Positions 12,456 through 21,391 of a stretch of 64,000 bases of DNA are shown piece after piece. The stretch covers positions 640,001-704,000 of the forward strand of contig NZ_LT222319.1 of the NCBI RefSeq assembly GCF_900074915.1, in the 5' to 3' direction. The DNA is from Pseudomonas cerasi. GTDB lineage: Bacteria > Pseudomonadota > Gammaproteobacteria > Pseudomonadales > Pseudomonadaceae. Position 1 is the first letter of the stretch, and the number at the start of each line of letters is the position of its first letter. A program made the position numbers and the translations under genes. The notes beneath the pieces are model-generated. The model did no database searches. It was not told the DNA's origin and saw nothing but the letters and a program-made list of their open reading frames with translations.

Positions 12456-12878
12456 TCAGGGCCGGAAGGGGTCAGACTCACCCGCGCATTGCTTCAACCG
12501 GGCAATAACTTTAGGAGATGTTCTGTCGATATCGACTCTACCAGCCCTATCAAGGTAGATGTCTATCGTTGCCCAAGGCTTAGGTGAGATGTCGATGCAC
12601 TTTCGTAAACCTCTGTCGGTCCACCAAAAGAACAGCATGAAGAAGTTCTCATCAGGGAATGCGTGACCAAACTCCGATGTGGCTTCCCCCGGTAGCATTC
12701 GCTGCCTTGTAATCTGGTCGTGCGTGTTCCAAATTAAATGCAGTTCGTCCGTGGCTTCTTTAGGGTAGTGGACAATTACGCCAGGAGCAGCAAAGTACCA
12801 AGCCACCAGGGGAGCTATCAATAGGAAAAGGAACAAGTAACGGACCTTAATTTTCTTTGCATTTGTGCTCAATGACAC
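12456..12878 (-). CDS. Putative membrane-anchored immunity protein for the adjacent PAAR effector
   Basis: A 140-residue protein that I do not recognise. It starts with GTG at 12878, preceded by GGGGAG at good spacing, and overlaps the 3' end of the effector gene by 32 nt. The N-terminus is positive (KKIKVR) followed by one hydrophobic segment at about residues 13-30, so the remaining 110 residues should face the periplasm, or the segment is a signal peptide. Two cysteines (RKC and KQC) in the distal half would fit an exported fold. Position directly downstream of, and overlapping, a toxin-domain gene is the usual place for a cognate immunity gene; that function is inference. Confidence 0.6.
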   Translation of the reverse strand: MSLSTNAKKIKVRYLFLFLLIAPLVAWYFAAPGVIVHYPKEATDELHLIWNTHDQITRQRMLPGEATSEFGHAFPDENFFMLFFWWTDRGLRKCIDISPKPWATIDIYLDRAGRVDIDRTSPKVIARLKQCAGESDPFRP

Positions 12879-14010
12879 CTACTCCCCATTCCTGTGGCGT
12901 AACTGCAAGAACCTCATCCATAACCATTTTCGCTGTTATCCTACCCATGGGGTGTTGGTTAAAGAGTTTAATTCCAATACTAATAGATATCCGATCTGGG
13001 GCGTAGCCCCAGGCACGGAGGCCGTCAACGTCTTCAGCACGGTGAGGTCCCCTGTGTTTGCGTCTTTCTAACGGTTTCGTTATATCGCTGACCTTTCCCC
13101 AAGAATCCGAAACTATTTGCTCGGCTCCTGCCCCGTCTGCAAGTACACTCTCGGAAAAGCCCGCAACGCGGCCCACATAGCCATAGTGGATGTTCGACCA
13201 AATATCATAAAAATAGTCGTACTTTCCTTGTTTATGCCAAATGCCGCCAAATGCTGCACGGATTTTCTGCTTGTGGTCCCACGGGCGATTCTGACCAACA
13301 CGTTCTGCCCAGATAGCAAAAGCCTTTGCTTGCATACCGGCCGCCATGCTGTAGAAATCCGGGCCGGGACCAAGGCGCAAGTAAAATGGAAGCGCCTCAT
13401 ACTCCTTCATCTTTGCCGCCGCATCGAAGCTATTGAGGTCTCTCATCTGACGAACTTCTGGACTATTGATGTTGGCGTTCATCTCTCCAGCAATATAAGT
13501 CGCCAGCTCTTCCATCCTGTCAGGGTGTTTGCAAACAACAGGTTCCGCTTTTGACTCAGGCTCCGCATCTGACTTCTCACCAGCGGCCTCAGGGCCTACC
13601 AAAGCGTTCGCCGCTAAGGCTTTCTCCGTGAGCTTCGGGTCAGCCAGCAAGGTCGCCATCTTCTCGTCGTCCACGGAACCGTCTGGCCGGAAGGCCCCCA
13701 GCGCCATGAAGTTAAAAAGGGTCGCGCCACCAGCGTCGCCCATGACGAAGCCGCCACCAACATTGCCTGAGCCCGTGATGATTGTCCCGCCGTGACTGGT
13801 GGGGCTTCCTAGGTGGGCCATAGGACGGCCATTCACCAGAATGGAAGGAAAGCCTGTAGTGATAACCGCACCACACCCGCAGGTATCACCCACACGTGCC
13901 GCGCCCATTGCGTTGATGTTGACGTCATCGGATGCAGAAGCGATAGACGTTGTACCGTGACCCGGCAATGGGCAGGTGTGCTTGTCGCCCAATCGGGCTG
14001 AAGAAATCAT
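12847..14010 (-). CDS. PAAR-domain type VI secretion effector with C-terminal type-44-like toxin domain
   Basis: A 387-residue polymorphic effector. Residues 1-92 form a PAAR domain (MISSARLGDKHTCPLPGH, GDTCGCGAVITTG, ILVNGRPMAHLG, GGTIITGSGNV) that would cap a VgrG spike for delivery by a type VI secretion system. Residues about 100-165 are an Ala/Glu/Ser-rich linker. Residues about 205-387 match my memory of the polymorphic toxin type 44 family: WDHK at 244-247, YDIWSNIHYGYVG at 268-280, and a late DxDG...SIGIKLFNQ segment. Its catalytic activity is not established here. No VgrG or other secretion genes are nearby, so it is an orphan module. Base composition looks more AT-rich than its neighbours, suggesting transfer. 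Confidence 0.82.
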   Translation of the reverse strand: MISSARLGDKHTCPLPGHGTTSIASASDDVNINAMGAARVGDTCGCGAVITTGFPSILVNGRPMAHLGSPTSHGGTIITGSGNVGGGFVMGDAGGATLFNFMALGAFRPDGSVDDEKMATLLADPKLTEKALAANALVGPEAAGEKSDAEPESKAEPVVCKHPDRMEELATYIAGEMNANINSPEVRQMRDLNSFDAAAKMKEYEALPFYLRLGPGPDFYSMAAGMQAKAFAIWAERVGQNRPWDHKQKIRAAFGGIWHKQGKYDYFYDIWSNIHYGYVGRVAGFSESVLADGAGAEQIVSDSWGKVSDITKPLERRKHRGPHRAEDVDGLRAWGYAPDRISISIGIKLFNQHPMGRITAKMVMDEVLAVTPQEWGVGVIEHKCKEN

Positions 14011-14246
14011 TGCATCCCGTCCCTGCGTTTTTGATACGTAGACAACCAGCGTTTAGTTGACGCGTGGGAGGCTACCGGAAGCGCAAAAAGCGGTATGTAG
14101 GGGAAATCTTAGTTTTGCGAAGGACCTTGAGAATCTGATCGAAAAGTCGGGGTGACCTCAATGGGAGCGGACCAGCATCAGTGTGACAAACCGCCAACTC
14201 CGGTCTGCCCCGCTACTATAAGGCCATCTGATCCCTCGAAAATCTG

Positions 14247-15194
14247 TCATTGAAGGAAGCGAATAGCGCGGTTTTCCCCCAACAGAAACCCCTTATTCAA
14301 CTCCGTCACCTCCCGAATGTAATCCCACAGCAACGTGATCCGCTTGAGCTTGCGCAGGTCCTCCCGGCAATACATCCAGAATTGACGAGTGATGTTCACT
14401 TCCTCCCTCAGCACCGGCAGCAGTCCTGGGTCTTGCGCGGCGAGGAAGCATGGCAGGATGGCCAGTGCGCGGCCCTGCAGGGCGGCGGTGTATTGGGCGA
14501 TGACGCTGGTGCTGCGCAGTTGTGCCTGGGCGTTGGGCAGCAGGTTGCTCATGTACAGCAGCTCGGAGCTGAACGCCAGGTCGTCGACGTAGCTGATGAA
14601 GACGTGCTCGCTCAGGTCCGCTTTGTGTTCGATGGGCGAGTGGTTGTCGAGGTAGGCCTGGGTGGCGTACAGACCCAGGCTGTAATCGCAGAGTTTGCAA
14701 CACACGTAAGGACCGTGTTCGGGCCGCTCCAGGGCGATGACGATATCCGCCTCGCGCTTAGACAGGCTGATGAAGTGCGGCAGCGGCAGGATGTCCAGCG
14801 AAATGCTCGGGTAGCTGTCGAGAAAGTGGCTCAGTTGCGGGGTGATGAAGAAGCTGCCGAAGCCTTCGGTGCAGCCCATGCGCACATGCCCGGATAGCGC
14901 GACGCTGGACCCGGAAACCTGTTCGCAAGCCATGTGCAGTGTGCTTTCGATGGACTCGGCATAACCCAGCAGGCGCTGACCTTCGGCGGTCATGATGAAG
15001 CCGTTGGTGCGCGATTTCTCGAAAAGCAGTGTGCCCAGTGAGGTTTCCAGCGAGTTGATGCGCCGCGACACCGTGGTGTAGTCAACGCCCAGACGCCGGG
15101 CCGCGCTGCTGACTTTTCGGGTGCGTGCCACCTCGAGGAAAAACTTCAGGTCATCCCAGTTCAAAAGCCCCAGGGAGGTGATGTTTTTTTGCAT
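14247..15194 (-). CDS. LysR-family transcriptional regulator, divergent from mmsAB
   Basis: A 315-residue LysR-type regulator. The N-terminal winged helix-turn-helix covers about residues 10-70 (DDLKFFLEVARTRKVSSAARRLGV, then TTVSRRINSLE), followed by the effector-binding domain. The ATG at 15194 is chosen because the LysR alignment begins there; the in-frame extension up to 15365 overlaps mmsA and has no family match. It is transcribed away from mmsA across about 160 nt, the classical LysR arrangement, so it probably controls mmsA-mmsB. In P. aeruginosa the mms operon is instead controlled by an AraC-type protein, MmsR. Effector unknown. Confidence 0.9.
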   Translation of the reverse strand: MQKNITSLGLLNWDDLKFFLEVARTRKVSSAARRLGVDYTTVSRRINSLETSLGTLLFEKSRTNGFIMTAEGQRLLGYAESIESTLHMACEQVSGSSVALSGHVRMGCTEGFGSFFITPQLSHFLDSYPSISLDILPLPHFISLSKREADIVIALERPEHGPYVCCKLCDYSLGLYATQAYLDNHSPIEHKADLSEHVFISYVDDLAFSSELLYMSNLLPNAQAQLRSTSVIAQYTAALQGRALAILPCFLAAQDPGLLPVLREEVNITRQFWMYCREDLRKLKRITLLWDYIREVTELNKGFLLGENRAIRFLQ

Positions 15195-15352
15195 GTTGAC
15201 CCTGCTTTTATCTGCGTTCTTGTTAGAAGTTTGCACATCTATACTCCAAAGCACGCCCCCTGACCAATTCAAAAACAAGACTGCCGGGAGGCCACGCTCA
15301 TCCTTCTGCACAAGCTGTGGATGCGTGGTTTGCTGAAGGGAGAATCGCTGAA

Positions 15353-16879
15353 ATGAATGCCTCACTGAACCACACGACGACCTCGATTGCTCGCGTGAAA
15401 CTGCTGATCAACGGCGAATGGACCGACTCGCAAAGCAGCGAATGGCAAGACATCGTCAATCCCGCCACTCAGGAAATCCTCGCCCAGGTGCCATTCGCCA
15501 CGGCCAGTGAAGTGGACGCCGCTGTCGCAGCTGCTCACGCGGCCTATCGGACTTGGCGTGAAACACCCATTGGTGTGCGTATGCGCATCATGCTCAAGTT
15601 GCAGGCGCTGATCCGCGAGCACTCCAAGCGTATCGCGGCGGTACTCAGTGCCGAGCAGGGCAAGACGCTGGCCGATGCCGAGGGCGATATCTTTCGGGGT
15701 CTGGAAGTGGTCGAGCACGCCTGTTCGATCGGCACGCTGCAAATGGGTGAGTTTGCCGAGAACGTCGCCAGTGGCGTTGACACCTATACCCTGCGCCAGC
15801 CGATCGGCGTGTGCGCCGGGATCACGCCGTTCAACTTCCCGGCGATGATTCCGCTGTGGATGTTTCCTATGGCGATCGCCTGCGGCAATACATTCGTGCT
15901 CAAGCCTTCCGAGCAGGATCCGCTGTCGACCCTGTTGCTGGTCGAGTTGGCGATCGAGGCGGGAGTGCCGCCCGGTGTGCTCAACGTGGTGCATGGTGGC
16001 AAGGAGGTGGTGGACGCGATCTGCACGCACAAGGACATCAAGGCTGTTTCCTTCGTCGGTTCAACGGCGGTCGGCACGCATGTCTACGATCTGGCCGGTC
16101 GGCATGGCAAGCGGGTGCAGGCAATGATGGGGGCGAAGAATCATGCCGTGGTGCTACCCGATGCCAACCGTGAGCAAACCCTGAACGCGCTGGTGGGCGC
16201 AGGTTTCGGTGCGGCGGGTCAGCGGTGCATGGCGACTTCTGTGGTGGTGCTGGTCGGCGCGTCTAGACAGTGGCTGCCCGACCTCAAGGCACGGGCGCAG
16301 ACTCTCAAGGTCAATGCCGGCCAGGAACCGGGCACCGACATCGGGCCGGTGATTTCACGACGGGCCAAACAACGCATTCTGGATCTGATCGAGAGCGGCG
16401 TGCGTGAAGGCGCGACGCTGGAACTGGATGGTCGGGAGGTTTCGGTTCCGGGTTACGAGAGCGGCAACTTCGTGGGGCCGACCTTGTTCTCGGGCGTCAC
16501 CACCGACATGCAGATCTACACCCAGGAAATTTTCGGGCCGGTGCTGGTGGTGCTGGAAGTCGATACCCTCGATGAGGCGATCGCGCTGGTCAACGCCAAC
16601 CCGTTCGGCAACGGCACCGGGCTGTTCACCCAGAGCGGTGCGGCGGCACGCAAGTTTCAAAGCGAGATTGATGTCGGGCAGGTCGGGATCAATATTCCGA
16701 TTCCCGTGCCGGTGCCGTTTTTCAGTTTCACTGGCTCGCGGGGTTCCAAGCTGGGCGATCTGGGCCCGTACGGCAAACAGGTGGTGCAGTTCTACACGCA
16801 GACCAAGACCGTCACCAGTCGCTGGTTCGATGACGATAGCGTCAACGATGGCGTGAACACCACGATCAATCTGCGCTGA
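15353..16879 (+). CDS. mmsA: CoA-acylating methylmalonate-semialdehyde dehydrogenase
   Basis: Oxidises methylmalonate semialdehyde to propionyl-CoA with NAD+ and CoA in valine (and inositol-type) catabolism. The 508-residue aldehyde dehydrogenase has the cofactor segment [13 protein letters not shown] and the active-site cysteine in GQRCMA at about residue 292; the C-terminal [14 protein letters not shown] is typical of MmsA rather than general aldehyde dehydrogenases. ATG 15353 follows AAGGGAGAA by about ten bases; an upstream in-frame ATG at 15317 is less likely. The next gene, 33 nt downstream, is mmsB, so the two form an operon. Confidence 0.95.
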   Translation: MNASLNHTTTSIARVKLLINGEWTDSQSSEWQDIVNPATQEILAQVPFATASEVDAAVAAAHAAYRTWRETPIGVRMRIMLKLQALIREHSKRIAAVLSAEQGKTLADAEGDIFRGLEVVEHACSIGTLQMGEFAENVASGVDTYTLRQPIGVCAGITPFNFPAMIPLWMFPMAIACGNTFVLKPSEQDPLSTLLLVELAIEAGVPPGVLNVVHGGKEVVDAICTHKDIKAVSFVGSTAVGTHVYDLAGRHGKRVQAMMGAKNHAVVLPDANREQTLNALVGAGFGAAGQRCMATSVVVLVGASRQWLPDLKARAQTLKVNAGQEPGTDIGPVISRRAKQRILDLIESGVREGATLELDGREVSVPGYESGNFVGPTLFSGVTTDMQIYTQEIFGPVLVVLEVDTLDEAIALVNANPFGNGTGLFTQSGAAARKFQSEIDVGQVGINIPIPVPVPFFSFTGSRGSKLGDLGPYGKQVVQFYTQTKTVTSRWFDDDSVNDGVNTTINLR

Positions 16880-16912
16880 GCGCTGGCGGTCAATTCGCTC
16901 GGGAGAACAATA

Positions 16913-17800
16913 ATGAACATCGCATTTATCGGTCTGGGCAATATGGGCGCGCCCATGGCCCGCAACCTGATCAGAGCCGGTCACGCCTTGCAGGTGTTCG
17001 ACCTCAACAAGAGCGTACTGGCTGAGTTCGCCGAGCTGGGCGCACAGGTCAGTGACTCACCCGCACAGGCGGCTCAGGGCAGTGAGCTGGTCATCACCAT
17101 GCTGCCCGCAGCGGCACATGTGCGCAGCGTGTACCTGAGCGACGACGGCGTGCTGAAAGGCATCGCACGAGGCGTCCCGGCGGTTGATTGCAGCACCATC
17201 GACCCGCAGACCATCCGCGACATCGCCGCTGTCGCTGCGCAGCAAGGCGTGGTGTTGGGCGATGCGCCGGTGTCGGGCGGCACCGGTGGGGCGCAGGCTG
17301 GGACTCTGACCTTCATGGTCGGAGGCTCTGCCGAGCACTTTGCCGTGCTCAAACCGGTGCTGGAACAGATGGGCCGCAACATCGTGCATTGTGGTGACGT
17401 GGGCACCGGCCAGATTGCCAAGATCTGCAACAACATGCTGCTGGCGATTTCCATGATCGGCGTGGCCGAGTCCATGGCGCTGGGCAATGCACTGGGTATC
17501 GACACCGAAGTGCTGGCCGGCATCATCAATACCTCGACCGGTCGTTGCTGGAGTTCGGAGGCCTACAACCCGTGGCCCGGCATCGTCGAAACCGCTCCCG
17601 CGTCGCGCGGTTACAGCGGTGGCTTTGGCGCCGAGTTGATGCTCAAGGACCTGGGCCTGGCAACCGAGGCCGCGCGCGCTGCGCATCAACCGGTCATCCT
17701 CGGCGCAGTGGCGCAACAGCTGTACCAGGCCATGAGCCTGCGCGGTGATGGCGGCAAGGACTTCTCGGCGATCATTGAGGGGTATCGCCCGAAATCCTAG
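16913..17800 (+). CDS. mmsB: 3-hydroxyisobutyrate dehydrogenase
   Basis: Oxidises 3-hydroxyisobutyrate to methylmalonate semialdehyde, the substrate of MmsA, with NAD+. The 295-residue protein has the Rossmann motif GLGNMG at 7-12, the substrate-binding signature DAPVSGGTGGAQAG at about 117-130 and the catalytic lysine in GQIAKICNN (about K170). Length matches the family. A GGGAGAA ribosome site precedes the ATG. It completes the valine-degradation pair with mmsA. Confidence 0.95.
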   Translation: MNIAFIGLGNMGAPMARNLIRAGHALQVFDLNKSVLAEFAELGAQVSDSPAQAAQGSELVITMLPAAAHVRSVYLSDDGVLKGIARGVPAVDCSTIDPQTIRDIAAVAAQQGVVLGDAPVSGGTGGAQAGTLTFMVGGSAEHFAVLKPVLEQMGRNIVHCGDVGTGQIAKICNNMLLAISMIGVAESMALGNALGIDTEVLAGIINTSTGRCWSSEAYNPWPGIVETAPASRGYSGGFGAELMLKDLGLATEAARAAHQPVILGAVAQQLYQAMSLRGDGGKDFSAIIEGYRPKS

Positions 17801-18004
17801 GCGTCACCCGTGTCGGGATCAGTGGGGCGTTGCTGTGTATCCGGTTTTTACATTAGGAAAACGCGGCAGAACCGGCTACTTTGGGCCTTGTCAGATCAGC
17901 GCAGGGATGCTCGGTACGCTTCGACGAGAAGCGCCGCATCCTCGCCCGGAGGCTGGCGCTTCACTCATCAAACGTCCCTGGCCCAGAAAAAGAAGAGATC
18001 GACC

Positions 18005-19732
18005 ATGAAGTTCGAACCCCTCGCCAGATCGTTGATCGCGACGGCACTGATTGTCGCGTATTCCCCCACATTCGCCGCGTCACAAGCCCCGGTCGCTGCC
18101 GAAAACGGCATGGTCGTGACGGCTCAGCACCTGGCTACCCACGTGGGTGTCGATGTACTCAAGGCTGGCGGCAATGCGGTCGATGCGGCCGTAGCGGTCG
18201 GCTACGCGCTGGCGGTGGTCTATCCCGCTGCCGGCAACCTCGGCGGCGGTGGTTTCATGACCATTCAGCTGGCCGACGGGCGCAAGACCTTCCTCGACTT
18301 CCGTGAAAAGGCACCGCTGGCCGCGACTGCCAACATGTACCTGGATAAGGACGGCAAGGTCATCCCTGATCTGAGTGCCAAGGGCCATCTGGCCGTCGGC
18401 GTGCCTGGCACCGTCTCCGGTATGGAAATGGCCCTGAGCAAGTACGGTACCCGCAAGCGTGAGGAAGTCATCGCTCCGGCGATCAAGCTCGCCGAGGAAG
18501 GTTTTGTGCTGGGTCAGGGCGATGTCGACATGCTGTCGAGCGCCACGGATGTATTCAAGGCGGACATGGCCGATTCCGGTTCGATCTTCCTCGACAAGGG
18601 CGAACCGATGCAGGTCGGTCAGAAACTGGTGCAGAAAGACCTGGCCAAGACCCTCAAGGAAGTCTCCGAGAAGGGCAGCGACGGTTTCTACAAGGGCTGG
18701 GTTGCCAAGGCGCTGGTCGATTCCAGCCAGGCCGGCAAGGGCATCATCACCCAGGCGGACCTCGACCATTACAAGACCCGCGAGCTGGCACCGGTCGAAT
18801 GTGATTACCGTGGCTACCATGTGGTCTCGGCACCGCCTCCGAGCTCCGGCGGTGTGGTCATCTGCCAGATTCTGAACATCCTCGAAGGCTGCCCGATGAA
18901 AGAGCTGGGCTTCCGCTCGGCGCAGGGCATGCATTATCAGATCGAGGCCATGCGTCACGCCTACGCAGACCGCAACAGCTACCTGGGCGACCCGGACTTC
19001 GTCAAGAATCCGGTCGAGCACCTGCTGGACGTCAAGTATGCCGCCAAGCTGCGCGCAGCAATCGATCCGCAAAAGGCCGGTGACTCGAACAAGATCAAAC
19101 CCGGCGTCGCGCCCCATGAAGGCAGCAACACCACCCACTATTCGATTGTCGATAAATGGGGCAATGCGGTTTCGGTGACCTACACCCTGAACAACTGGTT
19201 CGGCGCGGGCGTCATGGCCAGCAAGACCGGCGTGATCCTCAACGATGAAATGGATGACTTCACCGTCAAGGTCGGCGTACCCAACATGTACGGACTGGTG
19301 CAGGGCGAAGCCAACGCCATCGCGCCGGGCAAGACGCCGCTGTCGTCGATGAGCCCGACCATTGTCACCAAGGACGGCAAGGCTGTGATGGTCGTCGGCA
19401 CGCCGGGCGGCAGCCGCATCATTACCGCCACGCTGCTGACCATGCTCAACGTCATCGACTACGGCATGAACATTCAGGAAGCGGTGGATGCGCCGCGCTT
19501 CCACCAGCAATGGCAGCCTGAGGAAACCAACATCGATACCTTCGCGGTCAGCCCTGACACGCTGAAGATACTTCAGAGCTGGGGTCAAAAGTTCGCAGGT
19601 CCGCAGCCGCTCAATCATGTGGCGGCGATTCTGGTGGGCGCGCCTTCGCTGGGTGGCAAACCGGTCGGTAACAACCGCTTCTACGGTGCCAACGACCCGC
19701 GTCGCAACACCGGGTTGTCGCTCGGCTACTGA
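18005..19732 (+). CDS. ggt: Periplasmic gamma-glutamyltranspeptidase
   Basis: Cleaves gamma-glutamyl bonds of glutathione and related peptides and transfers the glutamyl group. The 575-residue precursor has a signal peptide (MKFEPLARSLIATALIVAYS, cleavage probably after TFA). The autoprocessing nucleophile is the first Thr of NTTHYSIVD at about residue 376, which would give the large and small subunits of the mature enzyme; the small-subunit GTPGGSRI loop is also present. ATG 18005 lies after AAGAAGAG; the longer in-frame extension from 17810 would bury the signal peptide and is rejected. The gene stands alone and ends in a strong hairpin. Confidence 0.95.
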   Translation: MKFEPLARSLIATALIVAYSPTFAASQAPVAAENGMVVTAQHLATHVGVDVLKAGGNAVDAAVAVGYALAVVYPAAGNLGGGGFMTIQLADGRKTFLDFREKAPLAATANMYLDKDGKVIPDLSAKGHLAVGVPGTVSGMEMALSKYGTRKREEVIAPAIKLAEEGFVLGQGDVDMLSSATDVFKADMADSGSIFLDKGEPMQVGQKLVQKDLAKTLKEVSEKGSDGFYKGWVAKALVDSSQAGKGIITQADLDHYKTRELAPVECDYRGYHVVSAPPPSSGGVVICQILNILEGCPMKELGFRSAQGMHYQIEAMRHAYADRNSYLGDPDFVKNPVEHLLDVKYAAKLRAAIDPQKAGDSNKIKPGVAPHEGSNTTHYSIVDKWGNAVSVTYTLNNWFGAGVMASKTGVILNDEMDDFTVKVGVPNMYGLVQGEANAIAPGKTPLSSMSPTIVTKDGKAVMVVGTPGGSRIITATLLTMLNVIDYGMNIQEAVDAPRFHQQWQPEETNIDTFAVSPDTLKILQSWGQKFAGPQPLNHVAAILVGAPSLGGKPVGNNRFYGANDPRRNTGLSLGY

Positions 19733-19748
19733 GTCACGCTGCTAATCG

Positions 19749-19784
19749 CGCCACGGCCCTGAGCTTCAGGGTCGTGGCGTTTTG
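19749..19784. terminator. Hairpin between convergent ggt and ABC permease genes
   Basis: cgccacggccct (19749-19760) pairs with agggtcgtggcg (19768-19779), one G-T pair, followed by TTTT. It lies between the ends of two convergent transcription units and probably serves ggt. Confidence 0.75.
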
Positions 19785-19799
19785 CGTTCTAAGGTCTGC

Positions 19800-20567
19800 T
19801 CAGTTACGCACCCAACGCTGCCTGCTCCAACCGCTCAAAGCGTCGACGGCCAACACCAGTATCAGCATCGCCAGAATCACGGTACTGGCCTGCGCTTCCT
19901 GAAACAGGCTGAGGCTGACATACAGCATTTGCCCCAGACCGCCCGCGCCGACAAAGCCCAGCACGCTGGCCATGCGAATGTTGTTCTCCCAGCGATACAG
20001 CGTATACGCCAGCAGCTGTGGCCAGAGGTTGGGCAGGGTGCCGTAGCTGAACGCCTGCCAGGCGCTGCCGCCCTGCAGACGAATCGCTGCAGCGGGTTGC
20101 GGCGCGGTATTTTCCAGCGCCTCGGCAAACAGACGGCCCACAACGCCCGTGGTGTGAAGTGCCAGCGCCAGCGTGCCGGCATTGGGGCCGAGCCCGGCAG
20201 CCAGCACCATCAACACGGCCCACACCAGTTCCGGAATGGCGCGCAGCGCATTGAGCAGCAGACGGCTCAGGCTGCGCAGGAACCAGCCGAAGCGTCCGGC
20301 AGCGGGCAGTGCCAGGAGCAAACCTGCAATGGCGGCCAGCAATGTGCCGAGTGCAGACATGGCGAGGGTTTCCAGGGTGCCCTGGCCGATTGCCTGCAGA
20401 TGAGGGGCGCTCAGGTCCGGGCTCATGAAGCGCAGCGCGTAACGGCCCATCTGCGTCAGGTTGTCGTGGCTGCCCAAGGTGAACAGGTCGAGGCCAAGGT
20501 ACACAAACGATGCGATCACTGCCGCAATCATCGTCAGCACCAGCAGCAGATTGCCTGCGCGCTTCAT
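19800..20567 (-). CDS. ABC transporter permease, phosphonate/selenate type (second permease)
   Basis: A 255-residue inner-membrane permease of the PhnE type. About six hydrophobic segments are visible, and the cytoplasmic EAA-like loop reads ALENTAPQPAAAIRLQGGSAWQ, followed by the family segment VLGFVGAGGLGQ. It is the last gene of a four-gene transporter operon; its ATG overlaps the stop of the first permease (20564-20567). In contrast to phosphonate loci no phn catabolic genes follow, and the operon faces selD, so the substrate is more likely a selenium oxyanion (see the binding protein). Confidence 0.88.
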   Translation of the reverse strand: MKRAGNLLLVLTMIAAVIASFVYLGLDLFTLGSHDNLTQMGRYALRFMSPDLSAPHLQAIGQGTLETLAMSALGTLLAAIAGLLLALPAAGRFGWFLRSLSRLLLNALRAIPELVWAVLMVLAAGLGPNAGTLALALHTTGVVGRLFAEALENTAPQPAAAIRLQGGSAWQAFSYGTLPNLWPQLLAYTLYRWENNIRMASVLGFVGAGGLGQMLYVSLSLFQEAQASTVILAMLILVLAVDALSGWSRQRWVRN

Positions 20568-21391
20568 GTGAACTGCCTGCGCAGCAAGCGGCTGAGCTGG
20601 TCGGCGAGCAGCACCAGCAGCAGGAAGGTCAGCAGCATGCTCGCCACTTCGTCACCGGCGAACATGCGCATCGACAGGTCGATCTGCTGACCCAGTCCGC
20701 CTGCGCCGACGAAACCCATGACCACCGAAGCGCGCACGGCGCACTCCCAGCGGTACACAGTGTAGGACGTCAATTCGGCTGCCGCGTTGGGCAGGATGCC
20801 GTAAGCCAGCGCGGCCAGGCGACCGCTGCCTGCCTGGAGCAGCGCGTGGGCCGGGCGTTGGTCCACCGATTCGAAAATCTCCGCGTACACCTTGCCGAGC
20901 ATGCCCGCATAGGTGATGGCGATGGCCAGCACGCCGGCCGTCGGGCCCAGGCCGACCGCGCGCACGAACAGCAGCGCCCAGACGATTTCCGGCACGCTGC
21001 GCAGGAAGATCAATACTCCGCGTGTCGGCCAGCGCAGGCATTGGCTGAGCCAGCCGGGGCGGCCGCCGTGTGAGGCGGCCGACAACGACAGCGCTTTGCT
21101 GGCGAGCAGGCTTGCCGGAACGGCCAGCAGCAAGGCAAGGGCAATGCCGGCCGTCGCGATCGCCAGGGTTTGCAGCGTCGCATCCAGCAGCAGCCCCAGG
21201 AATTCCGCAGAGTGCGCCACCGGCCAGAACCCGGAGAGAAAGCTGCCCATCGTCCGCGCATTATCGGCTTGCAGCAGTACCAGCGGATTCAGTTCGGCCA
21301 GACGAACGCCCGGCCAGAGCAGGGCGACCGCCAGCAACGTCAGCAACAGGCGTGGCGTTGCCGCCGGGTCGCGCTGATCCCGACTCAGCAT
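20564..21391 (-). CDS. ABC transporter permease, phosphonate/selenate type (first permease)
   Basis: A 275-residue PhnE-type permease with an EAA-like loop (IFESVDQRPAHALLQAGSGR) and the segment MGFVGAGGLGQQIDLSMRMF that it shares with the other permease in the operon. The pair would form a heterodimeric channel. Its ATG at 21391 overlaps the end of the ATPase gene by 7 nt and its stop overlaps the next ATG by 4 nt, so the operon is tightly coupled. Confidence 0.88.
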   Translation of the reverse strand: MLSRDQRDPAATPRLLLTLLAVALLWPGVRLAELNPLVLLQADNARTMGSFLSGFWPVAHSAEFLGLLLDATLQTLAIATAGIALALLLAVPASLLASKALSLSAASHGGRPGWLSQCLRWPTRGVLIFLRSVPEIVWALLFVRAVGLGPTAGVLAIAITYAGMLGKVYAEIFESVDQRPAHALLQAGSGRLAALAYGILPNAAAELTSYTVYRWECAVRASVVMGFVGAGGLGQQIDLSMRMFAGDEVASMLLTFLLLVLLADQLSRLLRRQFT

